From Bacteroidota bacterium (GTDB lineage: Bacteria > Bacteroidota > Bacteroidia > Bacteroidales > JADFUO01), in NCBI GenBank assembly GCA_030622635.1, contig JAUXFX010000004.1, positions 1-42,157 of the forward strand: DNA of 42,157 nucleotides, written 5' to 3'. The notes beneath the pieces were generated by a model. That model did not search any database, was not told where the DNA came from, and saw nothing but the letters and a program-made list of their open reading frames with translations. Every line of letters starts with the position of its first letter. Position 1 is the stretch's first letter. This document shows positions 17,742-27,168 of this stretch, one piece after another. A program made the translations under genes and the position numbers.

Positions 17742-18470
17742 ATGGATAATATTTTTTTAAAATACATGGATAACAGATTTAAAGAAAAAAATCATCATTT
17801 ATTAAAAAAAAAGATAATTAGAAGTATAAATCATGGTCCTGTTATAACTATCTCACGGGAATCAGGATGTTCTGCAAATAAAATTGCCGAAATGCTTGTA
17901 TCTTCAATAAATGAAAAATATTATTTTAATTCTGATGATAAATGGAATTGGATAAACAAGACTATAATTGCTGAATCAGCCAAAGAGCTTAATCTTCCAT
18001 CGCATAAGATCAAATATGTTTTTAACTCTGAAAAAAAGGGTATAATAGATGATGTTATTTCTGCCCTTGCATCAAGATATTACAAGAGCGACATGCAGAT
18101 CAGAAAAACAATTTTCAAGATTATTGAATTATACGCTATCAAAGGAAATATTATTATTGTAGGACGTGGAGGAGTTTCTTTTACAAATCATATTAAAAAA
18201 TCATTACATATAAAATTGCATGCACCTCTTAATTGGCGAATTAATAAAATTAGTGAAAAACACAAGATTTCTTTTGATGACGCAAAAAAATATGTAACCG
18301 AAATAGATAAAAAACGAATACAACTTATTAATAACTTTATGGGTGAAAAGGCAGATAATTCAATATTTGACATCATTTTCAACTGCAAAACCATGAAGCA
18401 AACAGAAATAGTTGAGTCAATTATTAAATTAGCTGAAATAAAAAAACTGATTTCATTAAAAACTAATTGA
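17742..18470 (+). CDS. Cytidylate kinase-like family protein
   Basis: The 242-aa protein fits the cytidylate-kinase-like P-loop family. The N-terminal strand-loop is VITISRESGCSANKIAEMLV (about 35-54), followed by a central helical part and IIIVGRGGVSFTNHIKKSLHIKLHAPLNWRI (about 130-160), the equivalent of the Arg-rich lid region. Genuine Cmk has GPxGSGKST at the P-loop; here the loop reads SGCSANK and lacks the GK(S/T) signature, as is common in this divergent family. The substrate is therefore uncertain and it should not be called cmk. It stands alone between divergent and convergent genes, with its own promoter and an AGAAAGGA ribosome-binding-like site. Confidence 0.8.
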   Translation: MDNIFLKYMDNRFKEKNHHLLKKKIIRSINHGPVITISRESGCSANKIAEMLVSSINEKYYFNSDDKWNWINKTIIAESAKELNLPSHKIKYVFNSEKKGIIDDVISALASRYYKSDMQIRKTIFKIIELYAIKGNIIIVGRGGVSFTNHIKKSLHIKLHAPLNWRINKISEKHKISFDDAKKYVTEIDKKRIQLINNFMGEKADNSIFDIIFNCKTMKQTEIVESIIKLAEIKKLISLKTN

Positions 18471-18538
18471 AAAAATTAACAATACGTTTTTTGAACGTCA
18501 TAAAAATAGAAATAAATCACAATACAAAATATCCAATT

Positions 18539-20992
18539 CTAATTCAACTTCACGGGATTTTTCACTTTTTCTTTTAATAAAGCAATATCAACCAGTTCAA
18601 TCATTTCGTTGATATAATAGAAGTTTAATCCTTTAATGTAATCCTTTTTGATTTCATTAATATCTTTAATATTTTCGGATGATAGTATAATATCATTAAT
18701 TTTTGCGCGCTTTGCAGCCAGAATTTTTTCTTTAATTCCACCAACAGGTAAAACTTTACCACGTAAAGTAATTTCGCCTGTCATAGCCATTTTTGCCCTG
18801 ACTTTACGTTGTGTAAATGCCGAAGCCAATGCTGTAAACATAGTAATTCCGGCAGAAGGTCCATCTTTTGGAGTAGCTCCTTCGGGTATGTGAATATGAA
18901 CATTCCATTTTTGAAAAACCTCAGGGTCAATATTCAGTATATTTGAATGTGCTTTTAAATATTCATAAGCAAGTGCTGCAGATTCTTTCATCACATCACC
19001 AAGATTACCTGTTAAAGTAAGTGTTCCTTTGCCTTTGCTAAGGCTAACTTCAACAAATAAAATATCTCCTCCTACTACTGTCCATGCCAATCCCGTAACA
19101 ACTCCGGCCACATTATTATTTATGTCTCTGTCTCTCTGAAAATGCGGCGATCCCATAATAGTTATCAGGTCTTCTTCGTTTATTTTTTTATTATATTTTT
19201 TATTCATTGCAATAAATTTCGCCTTATTTCTGATTATTTTGGCAATACTTTTTTCTAAAGAACGAACACCTGACTCGCGTGTATAATCATCAATAATTTT
19301 TTCAATAATTTTTTCATTAAAAATTAATTGACTTTTTTTCACTCCATGCTCCTTTAACTGTTTTGGAAGAAGGTGTCTTTTTGCAATTTTTGTTTTTTCT
19401 TCAATCAAATATCCGCTAATGTCAATAACTTCCATTCTGTCGCGTAAAGCAGGATGAATTGTGCTAAGAGTATTGGCAGTAGCTATGAACATTACCCTTG
19501 ATAAATCATAATCAATTTCAAGGTAATTATCATAAAAAGTAATATTTTGTTCGGGGTCAAGTATTTCCAAAAGGGCTGCCTGAGGGTCGCCACTGACACT
19601 GCTTCCGCTAACTTTATCAATTTCATCAAGTACAAATACCGGATTTGACGATTTGGCTTTTCGCAAATTCTGGATTATCCTTCCGGGCATAGCACCTATG
19701 TATGTTTTTCTGTGTCCACGCAATTCGGCTTCGTCTCTTATACCACCTAACGACATTCTGATATATTTCCTGCCAAGTGCACGTGCAATTGATTTTCCGA
19801 GAGAAGTTTTACCAACTCCGGGAGGTCCTACAAGGCATAAAATTGGCGATTTCAAATCATCTTTTAGCTTGATCACAGCCAAATGTTCTATTATTCTTTC
19901 CTTAATTTTTTCAAGACCAAAGTGATCTTCATCAAGAATTTTTTGTGCCCTGTCCAAATCAAATTTATCTTCAGTATATTCATTCCATGGTAATTCAGCA
20001 ACTATTTCAAGGTAATTCAACTGAACAGAATACTCACCTGCTTGAGGGTGCATTCGCTGCAGCTTTTTTAATTCTCTATCAAAAACTTTTGAAACTTCTT
20101 TTGACCACTTTTTATTTTTCACTTTCTTTTTTAATTCACCTATTTCCTGTTCATTAGAACTACCTCCTAATTCCTCCTGTATGGTTCTCAACTGCTGATT
20201 GAGTAAAAAATCTCTTTGTTGCTTATCAAGATCGGTTTTTACTTTATCCTGTATTTGATTTTTTAACTCAAGCATCTGCAAATCTTTTATCAAGGCAGCA
20301 AGCACTTTATTTGCCCGCTCATGTAAATCGCTTATCTCAAGTAATTTTTGTTTTTCAACAATATCAATATTTAAACTTGATGAAACAAAATTTACAAGGA
20401 ATACAGGGCTTTCAATATTATTTATTGCAAAACCTGCTTCAGTAGGTATGTTTGGTGATTTCTTGATTATTTGAATTGAAACATCTTTAAGTGAGGCCAT
20501 TAAGGCAGTAAATTTTTCATCACCATCAAAATTCTGTACTATTTCAAATTGAGAGACTTTTGCCTTAAAATATGGATCGGATTGAATAAGTTCAATCAGT
20601 TGAAATCTCTTTTTACCTTGAATAATTGCAGTTGTGCTTCCATCAGGCATTTGCAGAATTTTCAGGACTTTAGCCACAGTTCCTATCTTATTCAGGTCAG
20701 AAAATTCAGGATTTTCAACTTTAACATCTTTCTGGGCAACTACTCCAATAATTTTGTTTCCCCTATATGATTCCTTAATCAGTTTTATTGATTTATCTCT
20801 TCCAACAGTAATCGGAATAACAACTCCAGGAAATAATACGGTATTTCGTAAAGGTAATATCGGTAAAGATTCGGGAACATCTTCAGCATTCATAAGTTGT
20901 TCATCTTCCGAAGAAAGCAATGGTATAAATTCAGTTTCTGATTCAATGATTTCAGATAAATTCAGTAAATCATTTTCCGGGTAATTGTTCAT
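18539..20992 (-). CDS. lon: ATP-dependent protease Lon
   Basis: Lon is a cytosolic AAA+ serine protease that degrades misfolded and regulatory proteins. The 817-aa protein has the substrate-binding N-domain ([19 protein letters not shown], from about 43), a coiled linker (about 230-320), Walker A GPPGVGKT (389-396), Walker B VFVLDEID (452-459) and the AAA sensor region [19 protein letters not shown]. The C-terminal protease domain has catalytic Ser713 in [11 protein letters not shown] and Lys756 in [13 protein letters not shown]. All catalytic parts are present. It is monocistronic in appearance and convergent with the cytidylate-kinase-like gene. Confidence 0.98.
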   Translation of the reverse strand: MNNYPENDLLNLSEIIESETEFIPLLSSEDEQLMNAEDVPESLPILPLRNTVLFPGVVIPITVGRDKSIKLIKESYRGNKIIGVVAQKDVKVENPEFSDLNKIGTVAKVLKILQMPDGSTTAIIQGKKRFQLIELIQSDPYFKAKVSQFEIVQNFDGDEKFTALMASLKDVSIQIIKKSPNIPTEAGFAINNIESPVFLVNFVSSSLNIDIVEKQKLLEISDLHERANKVLAALIKDLQMLELKNQIQDKVKTDLDKQQRDFLLNQQLRTIQEELGGSSNEQEIGELKKKVKNKKWSKEVSKVFDRELKKLQRMHPQAGEYSVQLNYLEIVAELPWNEYTEDKFDLDRAQKILDEDHFGLEKIKERIIEHLAVIKLKDDLKSPILCLVGPPGVGKTSLGKSIARALGRKYIRMSLGGIRDEAELRGHRKTYIGAMPGRIIQNLRKAKSSNPVFVLDEIDKVSGSSVSGDPQAALLEILDPEQNITFYDNYLEIDYDLSRVMFIATANTLSTIHPALRDRMEVIDISGYLIEEKTKIAKRHLLPKQLKEHGVKKSQLIFNEKIIEKIIDDYTRESGVRSLEKSIAKIIRNKAKFIAMNKKYNKKINEEDLITIMGSPHFQRDRDINNNVAGVVTGLAWTVVGGDILFVEVSLSKGKGTLTLTGNLGDVMKESAALAYEYLKAHSNILNIDPEVFQKWNVHIHIPEGATPKDGPSAGITMFTALASAFTQRKVRAKMAMTGEITLRGKVLPVGGIKEKILAAKRAKINDIILSSENIKDINEIKKDYIKGLNFYYINEMIELVDIALLKEKVKNPVKLN

Positions 20993-21153
20993 AGTCGTTA
21001 TTTTAAGTCAGATTGTCAGTTTTAATTAATGAAGCTACACAAATAAAATATATATCAATATTATACAGCTTTAATAATCAGCATATCAAGATATTAAATT
21101 TTGCTTTAGTTTTTGTTAAAGTTAAGTGGCAATATATATGCCAAAAAAAGCAC

Positions 21154-21182
21154 TAAAAAAGCCCTTAACAAAATTAAGGGCT
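21154..21182 (-). terminator. Rho-independent terminator of rpmE
   Basis: Read on the minus strand, AGCCCTTAA and TTAAGGGCT form a 9-bp perfect stem with a 5-nt loop and are followed by a run of six T. The hairpin lies about 25 bases past the rpmE stop and separates it from lon. Confidence 0.92.
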
Positions 21183-21205
21183 ACAAATATATAATTCTTA
21201 GTTTA

Positions 21206-21472
21206 TTAGTCGTTTTTCTTTTCAAGATGTTTTTTATACCTGCTTTTGAATTTATCAACTCGCCCAGCAGTATCAACAAATTTCATTTTACCGGTGTAAA
21301 ACGGATGAGATGTATGTGAAATTTCTAATTTTACAAGCGGATATTCCATCCCGTCTTCCCAAACAATAGTTTCTCTGGTTTTTACAGTAGATTTGGTAAT
21401 AAACGAATATTCGTTTGAAATATCTTTAAAAACAACTAATCTGTAATCTTTTGGATGAATGTCTTTTTTCAT
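21206..21472 (-). CDS. rpmE2: 50S ribosomal protein L31 type B
   Basis: The 88-aa protein begins [17 protein letters not shown] and contains [36 protein letters not shown], the hallmark of L31. It lacks the zinc-binding Cys residues of the classic form and has the longer insertion of type B, which usually lets the ribosome work when zinc is short. Here it is probably the main L31, since type B is standard in Bacteroidota. It has its own promoter and terminator, so it is a single-gene transcript. Confidence 0.96.
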   Translation of the reverse strand: MKKDIHPKDYRLVVFKDISNEYSFITKSTVKTRETIVWEDGMEYPLVKLEISHTSHPFYTGKMKFVDTAGRVDKFKSRYKKHLEKKND

Positions 21473-21498
21473 TTCTTTAGCTTTAATTTTTCGGACTG

Positions 21499-21529
21499 CA
21501 AAAATAATTGTTTATATTAAAAAAACAAA
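21499..21529 (-). promoter_or_regulatory. Bacteroidota-type promoter for rpmE
   Basis: On the minus strand TTTG is followed after exactly 19 bp by TATTTTTG, a good match to the phylum's -33/-7 consensus. The leader to the rpmE ATG is about 20 nt. Confidence 0.8.
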
Positions 21530-21689
21530 GCTTAAACAAAGTTTATTTAAGAAATCTTATTTATAAAACATAATATTTTTTTTAATAATAATATTTTTAT
21601 ATTTTTACATGAATTTATTTTTTAAGAAACATTTCCCTTAATAAATCAGTAAAAACAGAAATAATATGCTCAACCTAAATCTTATAATA

Positions 21690-23375
21690 ATGAAAAAATC
21701 GCTATTTAAAATCCTTGTTCTGTTAAATGTTTTTTTATTGCTAAACATATTCTCAAATAATTTATTTTCCCAAACCTTACATTGCCATCATGAGTTTGCT
21801 AATGATATTACTATAATTGACGGAACAAATGATATTTATCCGGGTGATACGATATGCTTATTATCAGGCAATAAAGATTTTTTACTTTTAAGAAATATTC
21901 ACGGAACTGCAGATAGTATCATAACGATAATTAACAAAGACTGTCCTGTAATTATAAATACAGAACATTTTTACGGGATTAAATTTGATTTATGTTCATA
22001 TATTAAATTAACCGGTTCAGGTTTGGATGCTCTTCAATATGGAATTCAAATAACTAAAGTTGAAAATGGTGCAGGTCTTTCAATTGACCATTTAAGCACA
22101 AATATTGAAATTGAACGGGCTGAAATAGCAAACTCACCAATAGCAGGAATATATGCAAAAACAGAACCCGATTATCTTGGAAATTGCAGCTTTATTGCAG
22201 TCAGAGACAGCTTTACAATGTATAATACTGTTATCCATGATTGTTATTTGCATAATATCGGTAACGAAGGAATGTATATCGGCAGTTCAAAATATATGGG
22301 TCAGTATATTTATAATTGCGATACAACTGTTTTACCTCATGTATTGATAGGTGTAAAAATTTATAATAATATTCTGGAAGATATTGGTTGGGATGGCATT
22401 CAGGTTAGTTCGGCTGTTTCCGATTGTGAAATTTATAATAATTATATTTTGCATGACAGCTATGCTGAAGAAAATTTCCAGATGAGCGGAATATTAATCG
22501 GAGGGGGAAGCAATTGCGACTGCTATAATAACAAAATAATTGACGGAAAAGGCGATGGTATTGATTTGATGGGACTTGGTAATCAAAAAATATTTAACAA
22601 TTTAATTGTAAATCCCGGTAAAACATATCATCCGAACGACCCTCCTACCGAGTACAAAAAACATGGTATTTGGGTAGGCGATGTTTTTACTTATCCTAAT
22701 GAAAATTATTATTTCTTTAACAACACCATAATCAGCCCCAGAACCTTCGGAATTAAATTAGCAAATGAAGTTATAAACGAAAATATTGTTTATAACAACA
22801 TAATTGTTGACCCAGGAGCATTTCAAACAGTTGGAGAGGAAGCATATATTAACCTTGCTAATACATCCATAAACTTAATTTCATCTAATAATTATTTTAC
22901 AACAAATTCAGCTTCAGTGAATTTTGTTGATGAGGCAAGCGGAAATTATGATCTAAAACCTTCATCTCCTGCTGTAAATTCAGGTCTTGATCTTTCAGCT
23001 TATGGTATTACATTTGATATTGAAAACCGCGCCCGCCCGTTTGATAACTATTTTGATATAGGCGCCTATGAGTGTCAGACTTTATCGGATATTCCGGCTT
23101 ATCTTTTTAACGAACAGGGAATTAATCTAAATAATTATCCAAATCCGGTTAAAAACAAAACGAAAATATTTTACTTCATACCTGAAAATACTTTTGTTAA
23201 TATTTCAATTTATAATAGTATTGGAAAGAAAATTGAAGAACTGGTCAATCAGGATCAAAAGGCCGGAGAACATATATTTAATTTTAACGCAACCGATTTA
23301 CCTTACGGAATTTTTTATTATACATTAAAAACAACAAAAGCATCGGTAACAAATAAGATGATAAAATTACAATAA
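21690..23375 (+). CDS. Secreted right-handed parallel beta-helix protein with T9SS sorting domain
   Basis: I place the start at the ATG that gives MKKSLFKILVLLNVFLLLN, a good signal peptide ending near NLFSQ. An in-frame ATG 24 bases upstream would add eight residues with no benefit. The body of this 561-aa protein consists of right-handed beta-helix coils: 'NNILEDIGWDGIQVSS', 'EIYNNYILHDS', 'CYNNKIIDGKGDGIDL', 'IFNNLIVNPG', 'YFFNNTIISPRTFGIKL', 'VYNNIIVDPG'. Then come SSPAVNSGLDLSAYGI and FDIGAYEC, a frequent closing block. The C-terminus is a type A sorting domain (NYPNPVKNKTKIFYF, IYNSIGKKIEEL, LPYGIFYYTLKT, KMIKLQ). It is predicted to be surface-exposed or released. The methyltransferase gene begins 3 bp after its stop. 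Confidence 0.9.
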   Translation: MKKSLFKILVLLNVFLLLNIFSNNLFSQTLHCHHEFANDITIIDGTNDIYPGDTICLLSGNKDFLLLRNIHGTADSIITIINKDCPVIINTEHFYGIKFDLCSYIKLTGSGLDALQYGIQITKVENGAGLSIDHLSTNIEIERAEIANSPIAGIYAKTEPDYLGNCSFIAVRDSFTMYNTVIHDCYLHNIGNEGMYIGSSKYMGQYIYNCDTTVLPHVLIGVKIYNNILEDIGWDGIQVSSAVSDCEIYNNYILHDSYAEENFQMSGILIGGGSNCDCYNNKIIDGKGDGIDLMGLGNQKIFNNLIVNPGKTYHPNDPPTEYKKHGIWVGDVFTYPNENYYFFNNTIISPRTFGIKLANEVINENIVYNNIIVDPGAFQTVGEEAYINLANTSINLISSNNYFTTNSASVNFVDEASGNYDLKPSSPAVNSGLDLSAYGITFDIENRARPFDNYFDIGAYECQTLSDIPAYLFNEQGINLNNYPNPVKNKTKIFYFIPENTFVNISIYNSIGKKIEELVNQDQKAGEHIFNFNATDLPYGIFYYTLKTTKASVTNKMIKLQ

Positions 23376-23378
23376 CTT

Positions 23379-24188
23379 ATGAAAACCAAAATAAAAAAAT
23401 ACATTCCCTCTGCATTAGGATATAAAATCAAAGAAATCAGGCAAAAAATTCTGGGGTTTTATTATTCAGGCACAAATTATTATTGCCCTTTTTGTAAAAA
23501 AAGTTTTAGAAAAATGCTTCCCGGAGGTTCTAAACATCCGGTTTTGGAAGAGAAGCAAATCATAGGAAGCGGATACAGGCAAAATTGTGTTTGTCCTAGA
23601 TGTTTATCAACCGACCGCGACAGATTGATATTCTTATATCTGAAAGAAAAAACAAATATTTTCAGCGAAAAACTAAAAGTGCTGCATATTTCCCCTTCAA
23701 TAAGTCTTAAGAAATTTATATCTTCGCTTCCAAATATTGACTATACAACCGGAATAAAATATCATGAGGGCTTTTATTATTCAAAGAATACGGCAATTTT
23801 GGATATAACTGATCTGCCTTTTAAAGACAATGAATTTGATGTTATTTTTTGTAACCATACTTTAGAACATATTATTGATGATAAAAAGGCTATGTCGGAA
23901 TTACATAGAGTTTTGAAACCAGATGGCTGGGCAATTCTTCAGGTACCAATTTCCAATATTCTTAAAACAACTTATGAAGATAAAAATATAACAACAACAA
24001 AAGAAAGAGAAAAATATTTCGGTCAGTTTGACCACGTTAGAATTTATGGTCAGGATTATATAAGAAGATTGGAAGATGTTGGTTTTAAAGTTGAAACACA
24101 TAATCCAAACAAAGAAAATTGGGGAATTAGTAATATAATAAAGTATGCAATAAATCCCGACGAAGATATTTTTGTAGCAAGAAAATAA
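23379..24188 (+). CDS. Class I SAM-dependent methyltransferase with N-terminal Cys-rich (zinc-ribbon-like) segment
   Basis: The 269-aa protein has a Cys cluster near its N-terminus (CPFC, Cys36/Cys39, and CVCPRC, Cys70/72/75) that looks like a zinc ribbon. The methyltransferase core follows: VLHISPS (about 101-107) in place of the usual ELGxG motif, AILDITDLPFKDNEFDVIFC (139-158), NHTLEHI (159-165) and ELHRVLKPDGWAILQVP. These are normal motifs II-IV of a class I fold; motif I is degenerate (no Gly-rich loop), as in other sugar- or polysaccharide-linked methyltransferases. Substrate unknown. The 3-bp gap from the beta-helix gene and 14-bp gap to the next kinase suggest a shared transcript. 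Confidence 0.85.
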   Translation: MKTKIKKYIPSALGYKIKEIRQKILGFYYSGTNYYCPFCKKSFRKMLPGGSKHPVLEEKQIIGSGYRQNCVCPRCLSTDRDRLIFLYLKEKTNIFSEKLKVLHISPSISLKKFISSLPNIDYTTGIKYHEGFYYSKNTAILDITDLPFKDNEFDVIFCNHTLEHIIDDKKAMSELHRVLKPDGWAILQVPISNILKTTYEDKNITTTKEREKYFGQFDHVRIYGQDYIRRLEDVGFKVETHNPNKENWGISNIIKYAINPDEDIFVARK

Positions 24189-24202
24189 TAAATACACCTA
24201 CC

Positions 24203-26830
24203 ATGAAAAGATTTGCTTTATTGATTTTTTCAATTTTAATTGCCGCTTCAAATGTTAGCTGTAATATTCCGGAAAATACTCCCAAATCAAAAATTGATAG
24301 CCTTGAAAATATTTTAAACCTAAGTTCAGGTACAAAAAAAATTAAGGTTCTTAATAATTTGTCTTATGAATACTTAAATATATCTACACAAAAAAGCATT
24401 GAATATGGTGATTCAGCCTTAATATTAGCAATTGCTTTAAATAATAACAACGAACAAATTAATGCCTTAGGTATAATCGGATTAGCATATTATTTATTAG
24501 ATGATAATTATAATCTATTAGATAATTATATAAGATTATTGAATTTATGCGAAGAAATGAACTATAAATTACAAATAGAAAGAGCAGCTGATAATCTTAA
24601 TGAGATGTTTTATAATTATTTAAGCAAATACGACGAATTTTTGGAAACCAATTTACTTATTTCAAAAATTGAAGAAGAACTTAAAGACAAAAAACGAGTT
24701 GCAGATTTATTGAGCAACATAGGAAATGCATATTATTACATGAATAATTATGATAAGGCACTTAAATATCTGAAAAAAGCCTTACAAGTTACTCAGAATT
24801 CTAACAATAGTAAAAAAGCAGCACAAATCTCTAATAAAATAGGTGTAGTATATACCAAAATGAAAGAATTTGAAAATGCAACTTTATACTTCCAGTCTTC
24901 TTTAATTATTTTCAAGGAATTAAATGATCAATATGAGACTGCTAAAGTTCTAAACAATATTGGCAACGAATACTTTTTAAAGAGAGATTATGATAAAGCT
25001 ATAGATAACTACCAAAAATCACTGAAAATCAGCAGCGAATCAGGAAATAAAAGTATCATAGCAAACTCATTAAAAAATATTGGTGAAATTTATATTCACG
25101 AAAAAAAATACAATGATGCTATTACATATTTTGAAAGATCAATGACAAATGCCAGGCAAATTAATTCACCTGGACTTACACTTGACCTTTATTATACTTT
25201 ATCAAAACTGTATAAGAATATTAATAACTATGAAAAATCACTTGAATACTCTAATCTCTATTGGTCAATAAATGATTCTCTTTACAGGGCAGGAAGCCAA
25301 AGGCAAGTTATTGGATTTGACTTTAAAAATAATATTCAAAAAATTGATAAAGAAAATAAAATACTTCAGAAAGATAATAAAATTCAGGCTTTGGAAGTAT
25401 CAGAAACCCGTAATATTATTATTATATCAATTACTATTTCAGTATTAATACTGATACTTTTTATAATTATTTACAGTCGTTATCGTATAAAAACCAAATC
25501 AAATAAATTATTAACAGAAAAAAACACACAAATTGAAGAACTAAACAAAGAGGTAAAATATCTTAATGCTAATCTTGAAGAAAAAACAAAAGAAAGTAAT
25601 ATAGAATCACAGAATGAAATTGCCGAACTTAAAAAAATTGATGTTAAAAGAAAAAAAGCATTAAAAATTGCTGAAGATGCTATATACATCAAAAACACCT
25701 TCCTTGCAAATATGAGTCAAGAGATAAGAACACCGTTAAACGGGATAATAGGGTTTTCAAACCTGTTAACTACCGAACTTTCATTACTTGAGAATCAAGA
25801 ACTTTACGAATATGCAGATGGTATTGAACAAAGTGGTAGCCGATTGCTTCATTTATTGAACAACATTATTGACATCAGCAGAATTGAAGCCAATGATATG
25901 GAGATAATAAAAGCTCCATGTGATATAAATGAAATAATTAAGAATATTTCAAAACTTTATAGTTTCAAGGCAAATGAAAAAGGACTGAAATTTAATATAA
26001 AATACAAAAAAATTCCAAAATCAATTGCCGATGGAGCTTGTTTGACAAAAATAATTAGCGATGTAATTGATAATGCAATAAAATATACAGAAAAAGGATT
26101 TATTAATGTTATTACGGATTATAAGCCTGAAGAAAATCAGGTTCTTATCACTGTCAAAGATACAGGTATTGGAATTGATGAAGCATTTCTCAAACACATT
26201 TTTGAGCCATTCAGGCAGGAAAGTCTGGGATTTTCACGTGAATTACAGGGAGCAGGATTAGGTTTGCCTATTGCAAAAAAACTATTAGAACTTATGAATG
26301 GCAAAGTTAAAGTTGAATCAAAAAAAACCATAGGTACATCCGTTACTATTTTTCTAAATATTGCTGAAACTGATACATCACTTGATGTTGCATCTAAAGC
26401 AGTAAAAGAAATCGTAACCTTAGAAGATAAACCTGAAAAAGATAAGATTAATGTTTTTATTGTTGAAGATGACAGGATGAACAGAATTGTCCTTGAAAAA
26501 ATGCTGGAAAAAACCGCCAACAATACTTCGGCAGTTGATGGAAATGAAACAATTAAAATTATCGGTGAAAACTATAAAAAAGGAAGGATATTTGAAATTA
26601 TGCTGTTTGATATTAATTTGCCGGCTCCATGGGATGGCATTAAATTAATGAATGAAATAAAGAAAAGATGGCCCAAATATAATAAAGTTCCATTTATTGC
26701 TCAGACAGCTTATGCTATGGCAGGCGACAGAGAACGATTATTAGAAGCCGGTTTTGATAATTATATTGCTAAACCTGTTAATAAAAAAGAGTTAATTAAT
26801 ATGATATATAATCAACTGAAAATAATTTGA
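24203..26830 (+). CDS. TPR hybrid histidine kinase lacking the phosphoacceptor His (H to Q)
   Basis: The 875-aa membrane protein starts with a signal of lipoprotein type (NVSC, Cys20). TPR repeats occupy about 50-370 (YYYMNNYDKALKYLKKAL, YFLKRDYDKAIDNYQKSL and others), TM about 404-427, then a coiled coil to about 495. The dimerisation helix is NTFLANMSQEIRTPLNGIIG: the invariant His is Gln506 (codon CAA at 25718-25720). The catalytic ATPase domain keeps VIDNAIKYT (N box), DTGIGID (G1), FEPFRQES (F) and GAGLGLPIAKK (G2). A receiver domain ends the protein with EDD, Asp803 in LFDINLP, Thr in AQTAYAM and Lys in IAKPVNK. It cannot autophosphorylate at the normal site; it might phosphorylate a partner or act via the receiver. 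It is a tandem paralog of the next kinase gene, with about 80 extra TPR residues. Confidence 0.93.
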   Translation: MKRFALLIFSILIAASNVSCNIPENTPKSKIDSLENILNLSSGTKKIKVLNNLSYEYLNISTQKSIEYGDSALILAIALNNNNEQINALGIIGLAYYLLDDNYNLLDNYIRLLNLCEEMNYKLQIERAADNLNEMFYNYLSKYDEFLETNLLISKIEEELKDKKRVADLLSNIGNAYYYMNNYDKALKYLKKALQVTQNSNNSKKAAQISNKIGVVYTKMKEFENATLYFQSSLIIFKELNDQYETAKVLNNIGNEYFLKRDYDKAIDNYQKSLKISSESGNKSIIANSLKNIGEIYIHEKKYNDAITYFERSMTNARQINSPGLTLDLYYTLSKLYKNINNYEKSLEYSNLYWSINDSLYRAGSQRQVIGFDFKNNIQKIDKENKILQKDNKIQALEVSETRNIIIISITISVLILILFIIIYSRYRIKTKSNKLLTEKNTQIEELNKEVKYLNANLEEKTKESNIESQNEIAELKKIDVKRKKALKIAEDAIYIKNTFLANMSQEIRTPLNGIIGFSNLLTTELSLLENQELYEYADGIEQSGSRLLHLLNNIIDISRIEANDMEIIKAPCDINEIIKNISKLYSFKANEKGLKFNIKYKKIPKSIADGACLTKIISDVIDNAIKYTEKGFINVITDYKPEENQVLITVKDTGIGIDEAFLKHIFEPFRQESLGFSRELQGAGLGLPIAKKLLELMNGKVKVESKKTIGTSVTIFLNIAETDTSLDVASKAVKEIVTLEDKPEKDKINVFIVEDDRMNRIVLEKMLEKTANNTSAVDGNETIKIIGENYKKGRIFEIMLFDINLPAPWDGIKLMNEIKKRWPKYNKVPFIAQTAYAMAGDRERLLEAGFDNYIAKPVNKKELINMIYNQLKII

Positions 26831-26875
26831 TAAAAATGGTTAAAGTTTGCATTAAATACCAAAAAATAAAAAATC

Positions 26876-27143
26876 GTAAGCGTTCATAAAAAGCTGAAAT
26901 TGGAAATTAGAAATTAGAAAAAAATGAAAAGAGTTTACGAATTATCGGAAGAATTGTCTTATTTGGTTTGGTACGATTTTAACAAGTGGAACAAAAAGGT
27001 TCAAAATAATAATTGAAAAACTTGGTCCAAAGTTGAATGCGTTTATCAACAGCACAAAAATATAATAATATAAATTTCTAATTTCTAATTTCTAAACTTG
27101 TCCGCCCATACGGGTGGGTGGATTTCAAACTGTGAACGGTTAC
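26876..27143. mobile_element. Relic of IVS-type four-helix-bundle element with nested inverted repeats
   Basis: The outer pair GTAAGCGTTCA (26876-26886) and TGAACGGTTAC (27133-27143) matches in 10 of 11 positions. The inner pair is an 18-bp perfect inverted repeat at 26903-26920 and 27075-27092, built from GAAATTA words. Between the inner arms lies a broken gene of the four-helix-bundle family (see the pseudogene). A CCCATACGGGTGGG hairpin word, also used by the dispersed repeat at 3247 and 40819, sits just outside the right inner arm. The layout is that of a small mobile cassette that entered between two tandem kinase genes and decayed. Confidence 0.5.
26924..27065 (+). pseudogene. Four-helix-bundle (23S rRNA IVS-type) protein gene, internally deleted
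   Basis: The first 30 codons read MKRVYELSEELSYLVWYDFN then KWNKKVQNNN and a stop. This is the typical N-terminus of the four-helix-bundle proteins (…EELSDLVW…FDKWNKKVQNT…). Five bases later, in another frame, come the codons KLGPKLNAFINSTKI and a stop, which match the C-terminal end of the same family. The middle, normally about 80 residues, is missing, so the gene is non-functional. Such proteins occur in intervening sequences and in free-standing genes; their function is unclear. Confidence 0.65.
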
Positions 27144-27168
27144 AAAAAATTTAATAAATACACTCACC

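Noticed and set aside
17742-18470. Genuine cytidylate kinase (cmk)
   Set aside because: The P-loop lacks the GK(S/T) signature and the flanks differ from the normal cmk; only the broader family can be supported.
20549-20984. Two overlapping plus-strand frames opposite lon
   Set aside because: They are shadows of the lon N-terminal region; lon coding is unambiguous.
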